Below, piece after piece: positions 1 through 6,334 of a stretch of 23,495 bases of DNA (positions within the stretch are counted from its first letter, which is position 1; each line of letters opens with the position of its first letter). The translations under genes and the position numbers were made by a program. This DNA comes from a virus, in the IMG/VR virus record IMGVR_UViG_3300033183_000180, positions 1 through 23,495 of that record; one strand, given 5' to 3'. A model generated the notes under the pieces. The model made no database searches. It was not told the DNA's origin and saw only the letters and a program-made list of their open reading frames with translations.

Positions 1-213
1 CGTTGGGTTTCCATCCGCATCCAAACGATAATTCAAACGAGGCACGTTTTCTGCCATTGTTTCAATGTATCCGCCCTTGTTGATGCGTGTGCCTGATCCA
101 CTTCGTGTGAATGTGAAATCCCCATCACCATCGGATGGCAAAACGGAATAAACTTTGTCCTCCGCATACGCTGCGGGAATCATTGCCAAATTTGCGGTAT
201 CTTTTACTCCCAT
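1..213 (-). CDS. Phage tail/receptor-binding-type protein, N-terminal part (LamG-like family), cut by window edge
   Basis: Only the first 71 codons are in the window; the frame is open to base 1. The ATG at 213-211 directly follows the holin stop (214-216). The visible part has Met-Ile-Pro-Ala-Ala-Tyr, then VYSVLPSDGDGDFTFTRSGS, then TRINKGGYIET and VPRLNY. From family knowledge this pattern (VLP.DG.GDF.F.RS...TR.N..G.IE......PRLNY) opens many Bacteroidota-phage tail or appendage proteins whose later part is a LamG/concanavalin-like carbohydrate-binding domain. A role in host-surface binding is inferred; the lectin domain itself would lie outside the window. It sits just downstream of the lysis genes, consistent with a late structural gene. 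Confidence 0.7.
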   Translation of the reverse strand, partial: MGVKDTANLAMIPAAYAEDKVYSVLPSDGDGDFTFTRSGSGTRINKGGYIETMAENVPRLNYRLDADGNPT

Positions 214-600
214 TTATTTGGTTTTATCTTTTATCTTTTCAAAGGTACGCAATCCTCCCAATCCAAGCATCCCCAAAAGGATTGTGATGAGTTGATCCAT
301 TTGAATTGCAGGAGGCATAATGTTTGGCGAAAGCCACGCAATCACATCACGAATGATGAAGTTGTATGCAAGTGCAATCCCACAAATCCAACCAATGAAT
401 GGTCGCCAACCCGCAACAAATACGCTCCGATGTTGTGCCTCCATTTTGTTGATTTCACTTTGTACCTTCACGAGTTCCATCATTTTATCAGGATCAATTT
501 CCTTGCCTTTGATTGCTTCACGCAAATCCTTTGCAAATTCACCCAATGATGATTTGCCATCCGCATTCAAACCCAATAATTTTGCAATCAATCCTTTCAT
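214..600 (-). CDS. Holin of the 3TM gene-transfer-release type
   Basis: 128-residue protein with an N-terminal cytoplasmic part (1-58) and hydrophobic segments at about 60-90 and 101-118. The segment RSVFVAGWRPFIGW (58-71) is the signature of the 3TM holin family (GTA_holin_3TM), which permeabilises the inner membrane so that the endolysin can reach the wall. The endolysin gene is immediately upstream. I chose the ATG at 600 because it overlaps the endolysin stop as TAATG, a coupling used repeatedly here; an ATG four codons earlier (612) is the alternative. Holin identity is family knowledge plus context. Timing of lysis cannot be read from the sequence. Confidence 0.85.
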   Translation of the reverse strand: MKGLIAKLLGLNADGKSSLGEFAKDLREAIKGKEIDPDKMMELVKVQSEINKMEAQHRSVFVAGWRPFIGWICGIALAYNFIIRDVIAWLSPNIMPPAIQMDQLITILLGMLGLGGLRTFEKIKDKTK

Positions 601-953
601 TAGTACACCCAAATTACGTTTTTGCTTTTATCGGGATCATTATCAACGTGAATAAACGTTTTGGCAATCCCCAACCTATTGAAACCAACAAGCATCAAAA
701 TTTCAACCAAACGGAATCGATCCGCTGAATTGTCGCAACTCACATCAATTGCGTAACCTTTCAAATGGCTTGATGATTTTGATCCGCCAACCTTATCATT
801 ATGAGCAATCGTGCGCACTCCCGAATTGATGCGTATTGGTTTGCCAAACAACTCACGTGCTTGATCAATCATTTGCAGCACATCAGCATCCATACGTTCA
901 CCGCTCCCAACTTCATCAGGAGAATCAAATTCCCTTATTTTGAAATGCTTCAT
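600..953 (-). CDS. Endolysin, peptidase M15 (D-Ala-D-Ala carboxypeptidase-like)
   Basis: 117 residues from the ATG at 953. It carries the zinc-site pattern of M15 peptidases: SSHLKGYAID with H63 and D70, and IHVD with H102 and D104. INSGVRT (42-48) is the usual substrate-side strand. Family members cut peptide cross-links of peptidoglycan; here it would work with the adjacent holin to lyse the host. There is no signal peptide, so export depends on the holin. The frame extends upstream to 986, but the ATG at 953 forms an ATGA overlap with the stop of the preceding gene and starts at a typical family N-terminus (MKHFKIREFDSPD). Size is normal for a minimal M15 lysin without a binding domain. 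Confidence 0.9.
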   Translation of the reverse strand: MKHFKIREFDSPDEVGSGERMDADVLQMIDQARELFGKPIRINSGVRTIAHNDKVGGSKSSSHLKGYAIDVSCDNSADRFRLVEILMLVGFNRLGIAKTFIHVDNDPDKSKNVIWVY

Positions 954-1222
954 ATTAAGTAACAAATAATTTTTCCCTGTGTGCATGAAACATCTGTGAA
1001 ATGTCCATGAATCTCTTTTGTTGATACAACATTATCCAAATCAATTGAGCTATCTCCCGAAGGAGTTGCATTTGTAGCTGTAAAATCAGCAAGATGTAAA
1101 ACTCCGATTGTGTGATAATACTCCCCAGAAGGAGATGAATCTCCATTTCCTAAAATTCTACATCCGAATTGCCCTAAATTCGCTTTTTGCCAAATATGTG
1201 AAAATTTTAATTCGTTAGCCAT
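950..1222 (-). CDS. Unknown 90-residue protein between tail-completion and lysis genes
   Basis: Not recognised. The protein looks mostly beta-rich, with many Gly, Asn, Asp and Thr (GQFGCRILGNGDSSPSGEYY, then ATNATPSGDSS), no membrane segment and no charged helix. It has three cysteines. It lies 2 nt below the DUF3168-like gene and overlaps the endolysin by 4 nt, so it is part of the late operon. In siphophages the tail tube gene usually follows DUF3168, but this is far too short and does not resemble one. A small virion decoration or tail-associated protein is possible from position only. The ATG at 1222 is the first in frame. Confidence 0.7.
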   Translation of the reverse strand: MANELKFSHIWQKANLGQFGCRILGNGDSSPSGEYYHTIGVLHLADFTATNATPSGDSSIDLDNVVSTKEIHGHFTDVSCTQGKIICYLI

Positions 1223-1224
1223 AA

Positions 1225-1662
1225 TTATAATTGTTGTATTTTGTTTGATAGTTCTAAAATTGCACGAAAATATGTGTGATCACTCAAATCTTGCTCAATA
1301 TACTGAATGCCCTCGTTTTGTGATGTGTACACATTGAAATCATCATCAGATAAATCAAAATATTCCGATGATCGTGTGCGCAATAATTCAAGACAATCCG
1401 AAATGATTGCATTGCATTGCAGTTCCCCACCATTATCCGATTGAAATCTTGTAACCACTTCAATCCTTGTGATCACCTCACTATTAAACGAATCACGATT
1501 TTGATTTGTTTCACCCGATGAAAGGGAATACACCCGTACAAATGGATATGTTGCATCTGATGGAACTCTGCCATAAATTGGCACATTGCTCCCGCCATAG
1601 CTGATATTGCCATTTAAAGCGGTGATGATTGCTTTGCGTACAAATCGAATAGGATCTTTCAT
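1225..1662 (-). CDS. Tail terminator / tail completion protein, DUF3168 (gp17)-like
   Basis: 145 residues. The N-terminus (DPIRFVRKAIITALNGNI) leads to YGRVPSDATYPFVRVYS, followed by alternating strands (SEVITRIEVVTRFQ) and a helix (AIISDCLELLRTR). This is the layout of DUF3168 / HK97 gp10-neighbourhood tail terminators, which cap the tail tube and join it to the neck. The family call rests on the P-x-D-A-x-x-P-(F/Y)-V region, the size, and the position straight after the gp10-like gene, which it overlaps by 4 nt. Its presence argues for a long-tailed virion, although no tube or tape measure gene follows in the window. Confidence 0.7.
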   Translation of the reverse strand: MKDPIRFVRKAIITALNGNISYGGSNVPIYGRVPSDATYPFVRVYSLSSGETNQNRDSFNSEVITRIEVVTRFQSDNGGELQCNAIISDCLELLRTRSSEYFDLSDDDFNVYTSQNEGIQYIEQDLSDHTYFRAILELSNKIQQL

Positions 1663-2150
1663 GTTAATTTTTTAAGTTTTTTTTCAATGCGCCTCAACAT
1701 ATTGTTGAAACCAACCCTTGCGGATGAAAAGAAAAATGGTCGTGGTGAAAGGTTGATTGGAAATTGCACCATCCTCCATTTGTTGTTTTCAACCTCAACG
1801 GGAATTTTACCCGCAAATCCTTTGCCTTTGAATTGTGCTGCATACGAATCAGGAATTCCAAGTTCCTTCATATCCGTTAAACTCACTTTTGATCCCGTTC
1901 CAAACTCAACGTAAGGCGCATATTCAGCATTGGCAAATATATCAACACCTTTTCCCGATGCCTCCGAATCAATGCTTTGGCGCAAACCGCCATTGTCATA
2001 AGGAGCGGATTGCATTGCCCTGCCAACAATTTCTTGCGCACCCCTTCCAATTTCATTTGAAAGTTCTTGTTTTGAGAACTTTTGCAATTGCGCAAGTTTT
2101 TTATTCAACTTCGCCAAATCTGCTTGATTGATTTTCACACCCGTTTTCAT
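1659..2150 (-). CDS. HK97 gp10-like neck/tail-completion protein
   Basis: 163 residues. A basic helical N-terminus (1-45) is followed by APYDNGGLRQSI, then FANAEYAPYVEFGTGS and, near the C-terminus, PRPFFFSSARVG. The Y-A-x-Y-V-E-F-G-T and P-R-P-F-F pair is diagnostic for the HK97 gp10 family (PF04883). Members act at the head-tail junction or tail completion. The gene overlaps both neighbours by 4 nt (ATGA), the usual order head closure, gp10, tail terminator. Length is normal for the family. Confidence 0.9.
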   Translation of the reverse strand: MKTGVKINQADLAKLNKKLAQLQKFSKQELSNEIGRGAQEIVGRAMQSAPYDNGGLRQSIDSEASGKGVDIFANAEYAPYVEFGTGSKVSLTDMKELGIPDSYAAQFKGKGFAGKIPVEVENNKWRMVQFPINLSPRPFFFSSARVGFNNMLRRIEKKLKKLT

Positions 2151-2470
2151 ATCGTAACCGCTTTGATTGTTGTATACTGATCAATCGTGGAATCAAACTT
2201 GTCGTTGATGCGAAACTTTTCACCCGATGATTCAAGTTCCAACACATCACTCAAAAGGATTTGATTTGCTGCCTTTTCCCGCAGTATTATTTCAATTGAG
2301 GTGCGTTGCTCCCTGATTCCGTTTTCCTGCCTTATTTCGCCTGAATTTTCCTTGTATGCACACCAAAAGGTATGCACAATGGTTTCGGAACTTGTAAAGC
2401 CACCGAATCCATCTGCGGTTTTAGTCAATCGCAGTATTTTGATCCTTTTATTTAACCGCCCTGCATCCAT
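2147..2470 (-). CDS. Head closure / head-tail joining protein (SPP1 gp16 / PF05521-like)
   Basis: 107 residues. The start MDAGRLNKRIKILRL, then DGFGGFTSSE, WCAYKENSGEIR and a closing IND...DQYTTIKAV fit the phage head-tail joining family, a small beta-barrel stopper that closes the portal after packaging. The G-R-L-x-x-R-I motif at the N-terminus followed by D-G-x-G-G is typical. The ATG at 2470 overlaps the previous stop (TAATG), and the end overlaps the gp10-like gene by 4 nt, so expression is probably coupled. Confidence 0.85.
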   Translation of the reverse strand: MDAGRLNKRIKILRLTKTADGFGGFTSSETIVHTFWCAYKENSGEIRQENGIREQRTSIEIILREKAANQILLSDVLELESSGEKFRINDKFDSTIDQYTTIKAVTI

Positions 2471-2982
2471 TACACAAACATTGATTTGTAAGATGAAAGA
2501 ATTGTTTTAGCACTCGTTGGAATCAAATGCACACTTGATCCTTCAATGAAATCCGCACGATTGTCGTAATACGTTGAAATTGTTTGCAACATTGCTTGTT
2601 TCATTAATGCGTTGTTGATGCCACTTGTGATGTAGGTGATTTTCACCTTTTCCGCAGCACCTCCATCCAATTCAATGGTTTCACTATCCAAACCGAGTAT
2701 TGTGTACGTTGCAGCTTCATCATTGATCGTAACTGATTCAATGGATGCCACTGGAGCAAAAGGAATATCAATCAACCCCGTTGTTGTGTAATCCAAATAA
2801 TACGTTCTATTTTTCGCAACAATATCCCTTGAAATGTAATTCTCACACCACAAACGTGCGGTTTCAATCATCAATCCAATCAACGTATCATCAGCAGATG
2901 TATCAATCCTTGCGAAATCCTTCACATCCTGAATGGTGATGATTTCACTTCCAGTTGTGGAATTTATTTTGATTTGCCTCAT
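2470..2982 (-). CDS. Head-tail connector / adaptor, gp6-like
   Basis: 170 residues. The segment DVKDFARIDTSADDTLIGLM and then ARLWCENYISRDI is the classic start of gp6-type connector proteins (PF05135 and relatives), which form the ring below the portal. The middle part (APVASIESVTINDEAATY) is an inserted beta domain, and the C-terminus returns to helices (ALMKQAMLQTISTYYDNRADF), also usual. It is the first neck gene after the accessory cassette and terminator at 3005-3034. It therefore needs its own promoter or antitermination; no convincing promoter was seen in 2983-3004. Confidence 0.85.
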   Translation of the reverse strand: MRQIKINSTTGSEIITIQDVKDFARIDTSADDTLIGLMIETARLWCENYISRDIVAKNRTYYLDYTTTGLIDIPFAPVASIESVTINDEAATYTILGLDSETIELDGGAAEKVKITYITSGINNALMKQAMLQTISTYYDNRADFIEGSSVHLIPTSAKTILSSYKSMFV

Positions 2983-3004
2983 TGCATTTATTTTGTGTAA
3001 AGTT

Positions 3005-3034
3005 AAAAAAAAAGAGGCACATCAATTGTGCCTC
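3005..3034 (-). terminator. Intrinsic terminator after the nuclease-like gene
   Basis: Read on the minus strand, a perfect 8-bp stem GAGGCACA/TGTGCCTC (3034-3027 with 3021-3014) and a 5-nt loop are followed by nine T residues (3013-3005). It lies 31 nt after the stop of the 3065-3442 gene and closes the accessory cassette. Confidence 0.88.
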
Positions 3035-3064
3035 CTTCCAAAGTTGAAACAGAAAAAATATCCC

Positions 3065-3442
3065 TCACAGAATATGAGCAAAGGTATTGAAATAATCCTT
3101 GTATCTTCCTGTTGTTGATAACCTGATTGATTTTTGCTCTTTATTTTTAATTACATAAAAACCCTGATCCCTTGCAACGTAGATGGCAAAGTAATCAACC
3201 AAATTCATTGGATAAGATTTTGCATCAGCACGTAAAACGCACTGCACATCACCCCTACTTATTTTATCCGTTCGATCCTTTGTAATTGATTTTACTTGAA
3301 TTTTGAAAAGTGTGCCATCCTTTTCCAAAATAAGATCATAAGCGGATGCATCGAGCATTGGCATTGATACATTGAAACCCCACTCCATTGCCTGAATGGC
3401 AAATTTATATTCCGCAAAACATCCAAATTGATTGGCATCCAC
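3065..3442 (-). CDS. PD-(D/E)XK nuclease-like protein, group I intron endonuclease (PDDEXK_5) type
   Basis: 125 residues. The N-terminal helix FGCFAEYKFAIQAMEWGFNV places E11, and AYDLILEKDGTLFKIQVKS places D36, Q49 and K51, giving the E...D...(Q)xK pattern of the PD-(D/E)XK fold; VDYFAIY is the next core strand. The spacing matches the small intron-endonuclease-like family often found alone in phages and bacteria. A nuclease or DNA-binding role is inferred. The start is a GTG (3442), with an in-frame TAG four codons upstream. It lies only 14 nt below the preceding stem, so read-through of that terminator or an unseen promoter must supply mRNA. It is an accessory gene inside the head operon. 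Confidence 0.75.
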   Translation of the reverse strand: MDANQFGCFAEYKFAIQAMEWGFNVSMPMLDASAYDLILEKDGTLFKIQVKSITKDRTDKISRGDVQCVLRADAKSYPMNLVDYFAIYVARDQGFYVIKNKEQKSIRLSTTGRYKDYFNTFAHIL

Positions 3443-3455
3443 GAAATAAAACTAC

Positions 3456-3485
3456 AAAAAAAAAGGCAACCAAAACGATTGCCTT
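3456..3485 (-). terminator. Intrinsic terminator within the accessory cassette
   Basis: On the minus strand, stem AAGGCAA/TTGCCTT (3485-3479 with 3469-3463) and a 9-nt loop precede nine T residues (3464-3456). It follows the 45-residue gene (stop at 3519) and directly precedes the GTG start of the nuclease-like gene, so it may act as a partial terminator or attenuator. Confidence 0.75.
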
Positions 3486-3518
3486 CTCCTCTCTTAAACA
3501 AACTATGAAAAAACACGC

Positions 3519-3656
3519 TCAATTTCGAGCGATTTTCTTTTCCAATTCCCCAAGTTCCTTCAAAACCATCAGTTGTTTTGATAATGGCAACTTGTTGAAT
3601 TCCTTTGCATCCAATAATTGCAAATATCTTTTATAATCTGCACCCAAATAATTCAT
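3519..3656 (-). CDS. Small 45-residue charged helical protein
   Basis: Found by reading the gap. ATG at 3656-3654, stop TGA at 3521-3519. The sequence starts MNYLGADYKRYLQLLDAKEF and ends LKELGELEKKIARN. It is almost certainly all-helical, with a C-terminal amphipathic, coiled-coil-like part (LMVLKELGELEKKI) and no membrane segment. Its ATG overlaps the stop of the upstream gene as TAATG, and AGAGGGG lies a few bases upstream. No function recognised. It is the last gene before the terminator at 3456-3485. Confidence 0.65.
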   Translation of the reverse strand: MNYLGADYKRYLQLLDAKEFNKLPLSKQLMVLKELGELEKKIARN

Positions 3657-3805
3657 TATTCCCCTCTGTTTAACATCATTGTGAATCCAATGAGGATCAA
3701 AAAAATCCCCGTAAATATATCATCGAAAAGGTAAATTGAACGTGCGCCAATCCCAAAGAAAAGCCACCCCAATAATCCCTTGTTGATTTGTTTTGGTGCG
3801 CTCAT
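3656..3805 (-). CDS. Small 49-residue membrane protein
   Basis: Found by reading the gap. ATG at 3805-3803, stop TAA at 3658-3656. It begins MSAPKQINKGLLGWLFFGIG, and has two short hydrophobic stretches (about 11-20 and 29-43, IFTGIFLILIGFTMM) separated by ARSIYLFDD, so a two-pass hairpin is likely. It overlaps the upstream gene by 4 nt and the downstream gene by 1 nt, which supports translation. Function unknown; holin-like or superinfection roles are only possibilities. Confidence 0.65.
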   Translation of the reverse strand: MSAPKQINKGLLGWLFFGIGARSIYLFDDIFTGIFLILIGFTMMLNRGE

Positions 3806-3918
3806 AGTAACATCCATTTATCTGCCAATGCACATAAGTACACAAACCCACTCATCAATCCAAATGCTGCAAAATATATGATGCAGTCAAAAATAAAGTT
3901 TTCAATTTTCCGTTTCAT
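3802..3918 (-). CDS. Small 38-residue membrane protein
   Basis: Found by reading the gap. ATG at 3918-3916, stop TGA at 3804-3802 inside an ATGA overlap with the next gene. The protein (MKRKIENFIFDCIIYFAAFG, then a second half LMSGFVYLCALADKW) has a basic start and one long hydrophobic span at about 8-31, i.e. a single-pass inner-membrane peptide with two cysteines. No family recognised. Confidence 0.6.
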   Translation of the reverse strand: MKRKIENFIFDCIIYFAAFGLMSGFVYLCALADKWMLL

Positions 3919-3929
3919 TGTTTCAAGTT

Positions 3930-4133
3930 TTAAATCAATCCCAATTGTTTGTCCAATTGTTTTTTGTTGTAATCCAATATGTATTGATTTGCGCTTTTCA
4001 ATACGTTTTCAGCATTAGGAATTCTATTGGCTTGTGCGGTTGAATATATTTCATCAACGCTTAAATCCTTTAAGAATTTAACGCACTTCGCTTTTTTATC
4101 CCTTGCATCCTCAATGTTTTTAAAATGTATCAT
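3930..4133 (-). CDS. Unknown 67-residue soluble protein
   Basis: Not recognised. Lys- and Asp-rich, predicted helical (MIHFKNIEDARDKKAKCVKF; LSVDEIYSTAQANRI; ENVLKSANQYILDYNKKQLD). The middle part could be a small helix-turn-helix-like bundle, but no clear recognition helix is seen. It is the second gene of the cassette, 10 nt below the first and 11 nt above the third. ATG at 4133 is the first in frame. Confidence 0.7.
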   Translation of the reverse strand: MIHFKNIEDARDKKAKCVKFLKDLSVDEIYSTAQANRIPNAENVLKSANQYILDYNKKQLDKQLGLI

Positions 4134-4143
4134 TTCGTTTGTT

Positions 4144-4296
4144 TTAAAGATTCAATGCCTCCTCGTATGAAATATAAATTCCTTTTTCCTCAAGCATCAT
4201 CATTGCCATTCTTGCGAATGTATGCTTTTGCAATCCTTGTGAAAGTTGGATCATTTCGTTTCTCAATCTGTTGTCGGTGATATCTTGAATTTTCAT
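4144..4296 (-). CDS. Unknown 50-residue protein, first gene of the accessory cassette
   Basis: Not recognised. From ATG 4296 it reads MKIQDITDNRLRNEMIQLSQ and continues with a Met-rich helix (FARMAMMMLEEKGIYISYEE). The frame is open to an ATG at 4347, but that would start inside the promoter elements at 4318-4348, so the internal ATG is preferred. It lies about 22 nt below the -7 box, a sensible leader length. The C-terminal half has the look of a small DNA- or protein-binding helix pair, without a firm match. Confidence 0.7.
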   Translation of the reverse strand: MKIQDITDNRLRNEMIQLSQGLQKHTFARMAMMMLEEKGIYISYEEALNL

Positions 4297-4317
4297 AATT
4301 GTTTCGTTTTGATGGTA

Positions 4318-4348
4318 CAAATATAGGAAAAAATTTTTTCCCTCCAAA
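4318..4348 (-). promoter_or_regulatory. Bacteroidota-type promoter with a perfect palindrome in its spacer
   Basis: On the minus strand TTTG (4348-4345), a 19-nt spacer and TATATTTG (4325-4318) match the Bacteroidota sigma consensus TTTG-N19-TAnnTTTG. The spacer holds the perfect 16-bp palindrome GGAAAAAATTTTTTCC (4326-4341), placed where a repressor would block polymerase. It drives the 4144-4296 gene and the cassette below. Confidence 0.75.
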
Positions 4349-4367
4349 CAAAATCAAAAAAAAATGC

Positions 4368-4404
4368 AAAAAAAAAGAGGTGAACGAATATGCTCACCCC
4401 TTTT
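4368..4404 (-). terminator. Intrinsic terminator after the major capsid gene
   Basis: On the minus strand an 11-bp stem (4404-4394 with 4383-4373, one G-U pair) around a 10-nt loop is followed by a run of T residues to 4368. It lies 23 nt after the capsid stop and separates the head operon from the cassette promoter at 4318-4348. Confidence 0.85.
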
Positions 4405-4426
4405 GTTGGTTGTGTTGCCCTACTTA

Positions 4427-5620
4427 TTAGGGAGTTTCAAGTGCAGTTTTTGCAGTTGAGAATGTACCATTCACGAATGCATTTGGCAAGTAGTTTGTCA
4501 ATGCGATTCTTTCAGATACACGAACAGTAACAAAGCCATCACGTACGTTTGTGCCATCTTCACGGAAGAATTCAACACCAACGTTATCACGCACCCAAAG
4601 TTGAGTTCCAACACCAAAGTTCCCTGCAAGGAAAGTTCCCGCAGTGATTGCAGTGTTGATCACAACTGGCACACCCATAAAGGCGGGTTGTAAACCTGCA
4701 TAAACTTGATCCTTCAAGTAGCTGTTGTTGCTATCTTTTAACAATAGGATTTTGTGGAAATCAGTTGGATTCAACATAATGTAATCCGCTTGATATTCAC
4801 TCAATGCCAATTGGTTTAATGTAGCAACAAGCACATCAAATTCATTCGCTGATTCTACGCTTTGATAGAATGCACCGCTTGAAGTTGTATCAAAATCAGC
4901 AGCATCGGTGATGATACCTGAAAGGTTTGGCGCAGTGCCATTACCTGAAAGGATTTGAGTATCCTCAACTGAAAGCAGTTTTTCAGGCGCACGTGCTGAA
5001 AGGTATGAAGTAAGTTGTGGAGTATCCGCCAACATTTCCTCACTGATGCGGAAATACGTTCCGATTTTACGAACGTTTGCATCAGATGCAGTCATATCAA
5101 AATCAGATTGTGCAAGTGTAGCACCTTCCGCTTTTGGAGCAGCACCATTTGTATATCCTGATTCTTTCACAAAACGTACAACATCAGATGAAGTTGATCC
5201 TTGTGGAATCAAGTTTCTCACGTGAGTTGAACGAGTTGGATCGAATTTGTATCCTGCAACTCTATCAGCGGGAATAACCTCACCAGTGAAATCAGCTGAA
5301 ACACTCATATCCGCTTTTACCTCGAATGATGCTGAACGTGCATTTCCTTTTGCAATTGCTTCAATAGCACCATCATTGATGGCATTTGTTAAAGCACCTT
5401 TGAAAGAAACATCTTGTTTTGCTTCAAAGTGTTTTTTGTTTGCAACTTCCATTGCATCAAAACGCTCGTTAAATTGTGCAGTAAGGTTGTTGATTTCGCT
5501 TTTTAGCATTTCATCCGCTTTTCCAGTTGCAGAATCAATTGCTTGACCTTGCGCTTTTTCCAATTTGGCATCGATTAAATCACCAAGTTGATCCAATTGC
5601 GCTTTTACATTTTCATTCAT
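4427..5620 (-). CDS. Major capsid protein, HK97 fold
   Basis: 397 residues, the normal size for HK97-type capsids. Residues 1-65 form a charged coiled coil (QLGDLIDAKLEKAQGQAIDS; LTAQFNERFDAMEVA), the scaffolding delta domain usually removed by the prohead protease. The mature-type part includes SADFTGEVIPADRVAGYKFD, AEGATLAQSDFDMTASDANV, RISEEMLADTPQLTSYLSAR and a C-terminus with GVEFFREDGTNVRDGFVTVR and ERIALTNY, all typical of PF05065. It forms the icosahedral shell. The leader just upstream of ATG 5620 is A-rich without a Shine-Dalgarno. It is followed by a strong terminator, as expected for the most abundant late product. Confidence 0.95.
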   Translation of the reverse strand: MNENVKAQLDQLGDLIDAKLEKAQGQAIDSATGKADEMLKSEINNLTAQFNERFDAMEVANKKHFEAKQDVSFKGALTNAINDGAIEAIAKGNARSASFEVKADMSVSADFTGEVIPADRVAGYKFDPTRSTHVRNLIPQGSTSSDVVRFVKESGYTNGAAPKAEGATLAQSDFDMTASDANVRKIGTYFRISEEMLADTPQLTSYLSARAPEKLLSVEDTQILSGNGTAPNLSGIITDAADFDTTSSGAFYQSVESANEFDVLVATLNQLALSEYQADYIMLNPTDFHKILLLKDSNNSYLKDQVYAGLQPAFMGVPVVINTAITAGTFLAGNFGVGTQLWVRDNVGVEFFREDGTNVRDGFVTVRVSERIALTNYLPNAFVNGTFSTAKTALETP

Positions 5621-5631
5621 TTTTGAAAAAT

Positions 5632-6309
5632 TTATTTAGTTAATTTATTTGATAAATATGAAAACACCTCAATCGCATCATCTTTTTTCGGCAAAGTGAC
5701 CTCATCAGTCGGCTTTGTGAAATCAATGAAAAATGATTTCAATTTTAGTATTTCGGCTTCAATTGCGTATCCCATTTCATCGGAAATCTTGCCCTTGCGG
5801 ATAAGTTTTGCCAATGCATCGAAACGCTTGAATTCGTTTTCAATATCCACTTTCCCTTTCACATCCAAAATCTTTGCTTGATCATTGGCTGCCAAAGTTA
5901 CTGCGGATATTTCATAAAGTTTGACTTCGGTTATTTCACGAAATCCATCCTTCATTTGTTTTTGTATTGGCAATATACCAACGGAGTTTTCCGTTACAAT
6001 TCCCGCTTTCATAAGTTCAAGCGCATCATTGCCAAGTGTTGTTTTTGGTATTTCAGCGACAAACATCAATCCTTTGTCATCCTCATACATTTCTTTTATT
6101 TTCCCAATGGGTTTGTCCATCTTGTGTTGCCATAAGTAACGCACACGCTCACCATTTTCCTTAATGGTTTTTTGATACGCTCCTTTTGCAATCACATCCC
6201 CATCGGAATCCTTGTTGCCAAAATAAGATCCGTATCCTTTTACGATTCCCATCTTTTCATCAATATCAGCAATTTCACCCATTGGTGATGCCTTGTATAT
6301 CATTGCCAT
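5632..6309 (-). CDS. Prohead maturation protease, HK97 gp4 / peptidase U35 type
   Basis: 225 residues. The core holds GYGSYFGNKDSDGDVIAKGA, the catalytic-type histidine in LWQHKMDKPIG (H62), the nucleophile region VTENSVGIL (S109) and the strand KLYEISAVTLAAN. This is the herpes-protease-fold maturation enzyme that trims the capsid delta domain during prohead expansion. It lies 11 nt upstream of the capsid gene, the conserved order. The C-terminal 75 residues are charged and helical, probably assembly-related. The third catalytic residue cannot be fixed by eye (E134 is a candidate). Confidence 0.92.
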   Translation of the reverse strand: MAMIYKASPMGEIADIDEKMGIVKGYGSYFGNKDSDGDVIAKGAYQKTIKENGERVRYLWQHKMDKPIGKIKEMYEDDKGLMFVAEIPKTTLGNDALELMKAGIVTENSVGILPIQKQMKDGFREITEVKLYEISAVTLAANDQAKILDVKGKVDIENEFKRFDALAKLIRKGKISDEMGYAIEAEILKLKSFFIDFTKPTDEVTLPKKDDAIEVFSYLSNKLTK

Positions 6310-6334
6310 AGTAAAACTATTTTGTACAAATTTA

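Noticed and set aside
3292-3522. 76-codon minus-strand frame overlapping the nuclease-like gene
   Set aside because: Another frame of the nuclease-like gene; its first part translates the terminator stem.
4297-4347. Earlier ATG of the first cassette gene
   Set aside because: It lies within the promoter elements, so the transcript would not contain it.
6327-6334. TAAATTTG before the prohead protease gene
   Set aside because: Matches the -7 consensus but no TTG at 17-23 nt upstream; such A/T-rich strings are common here.
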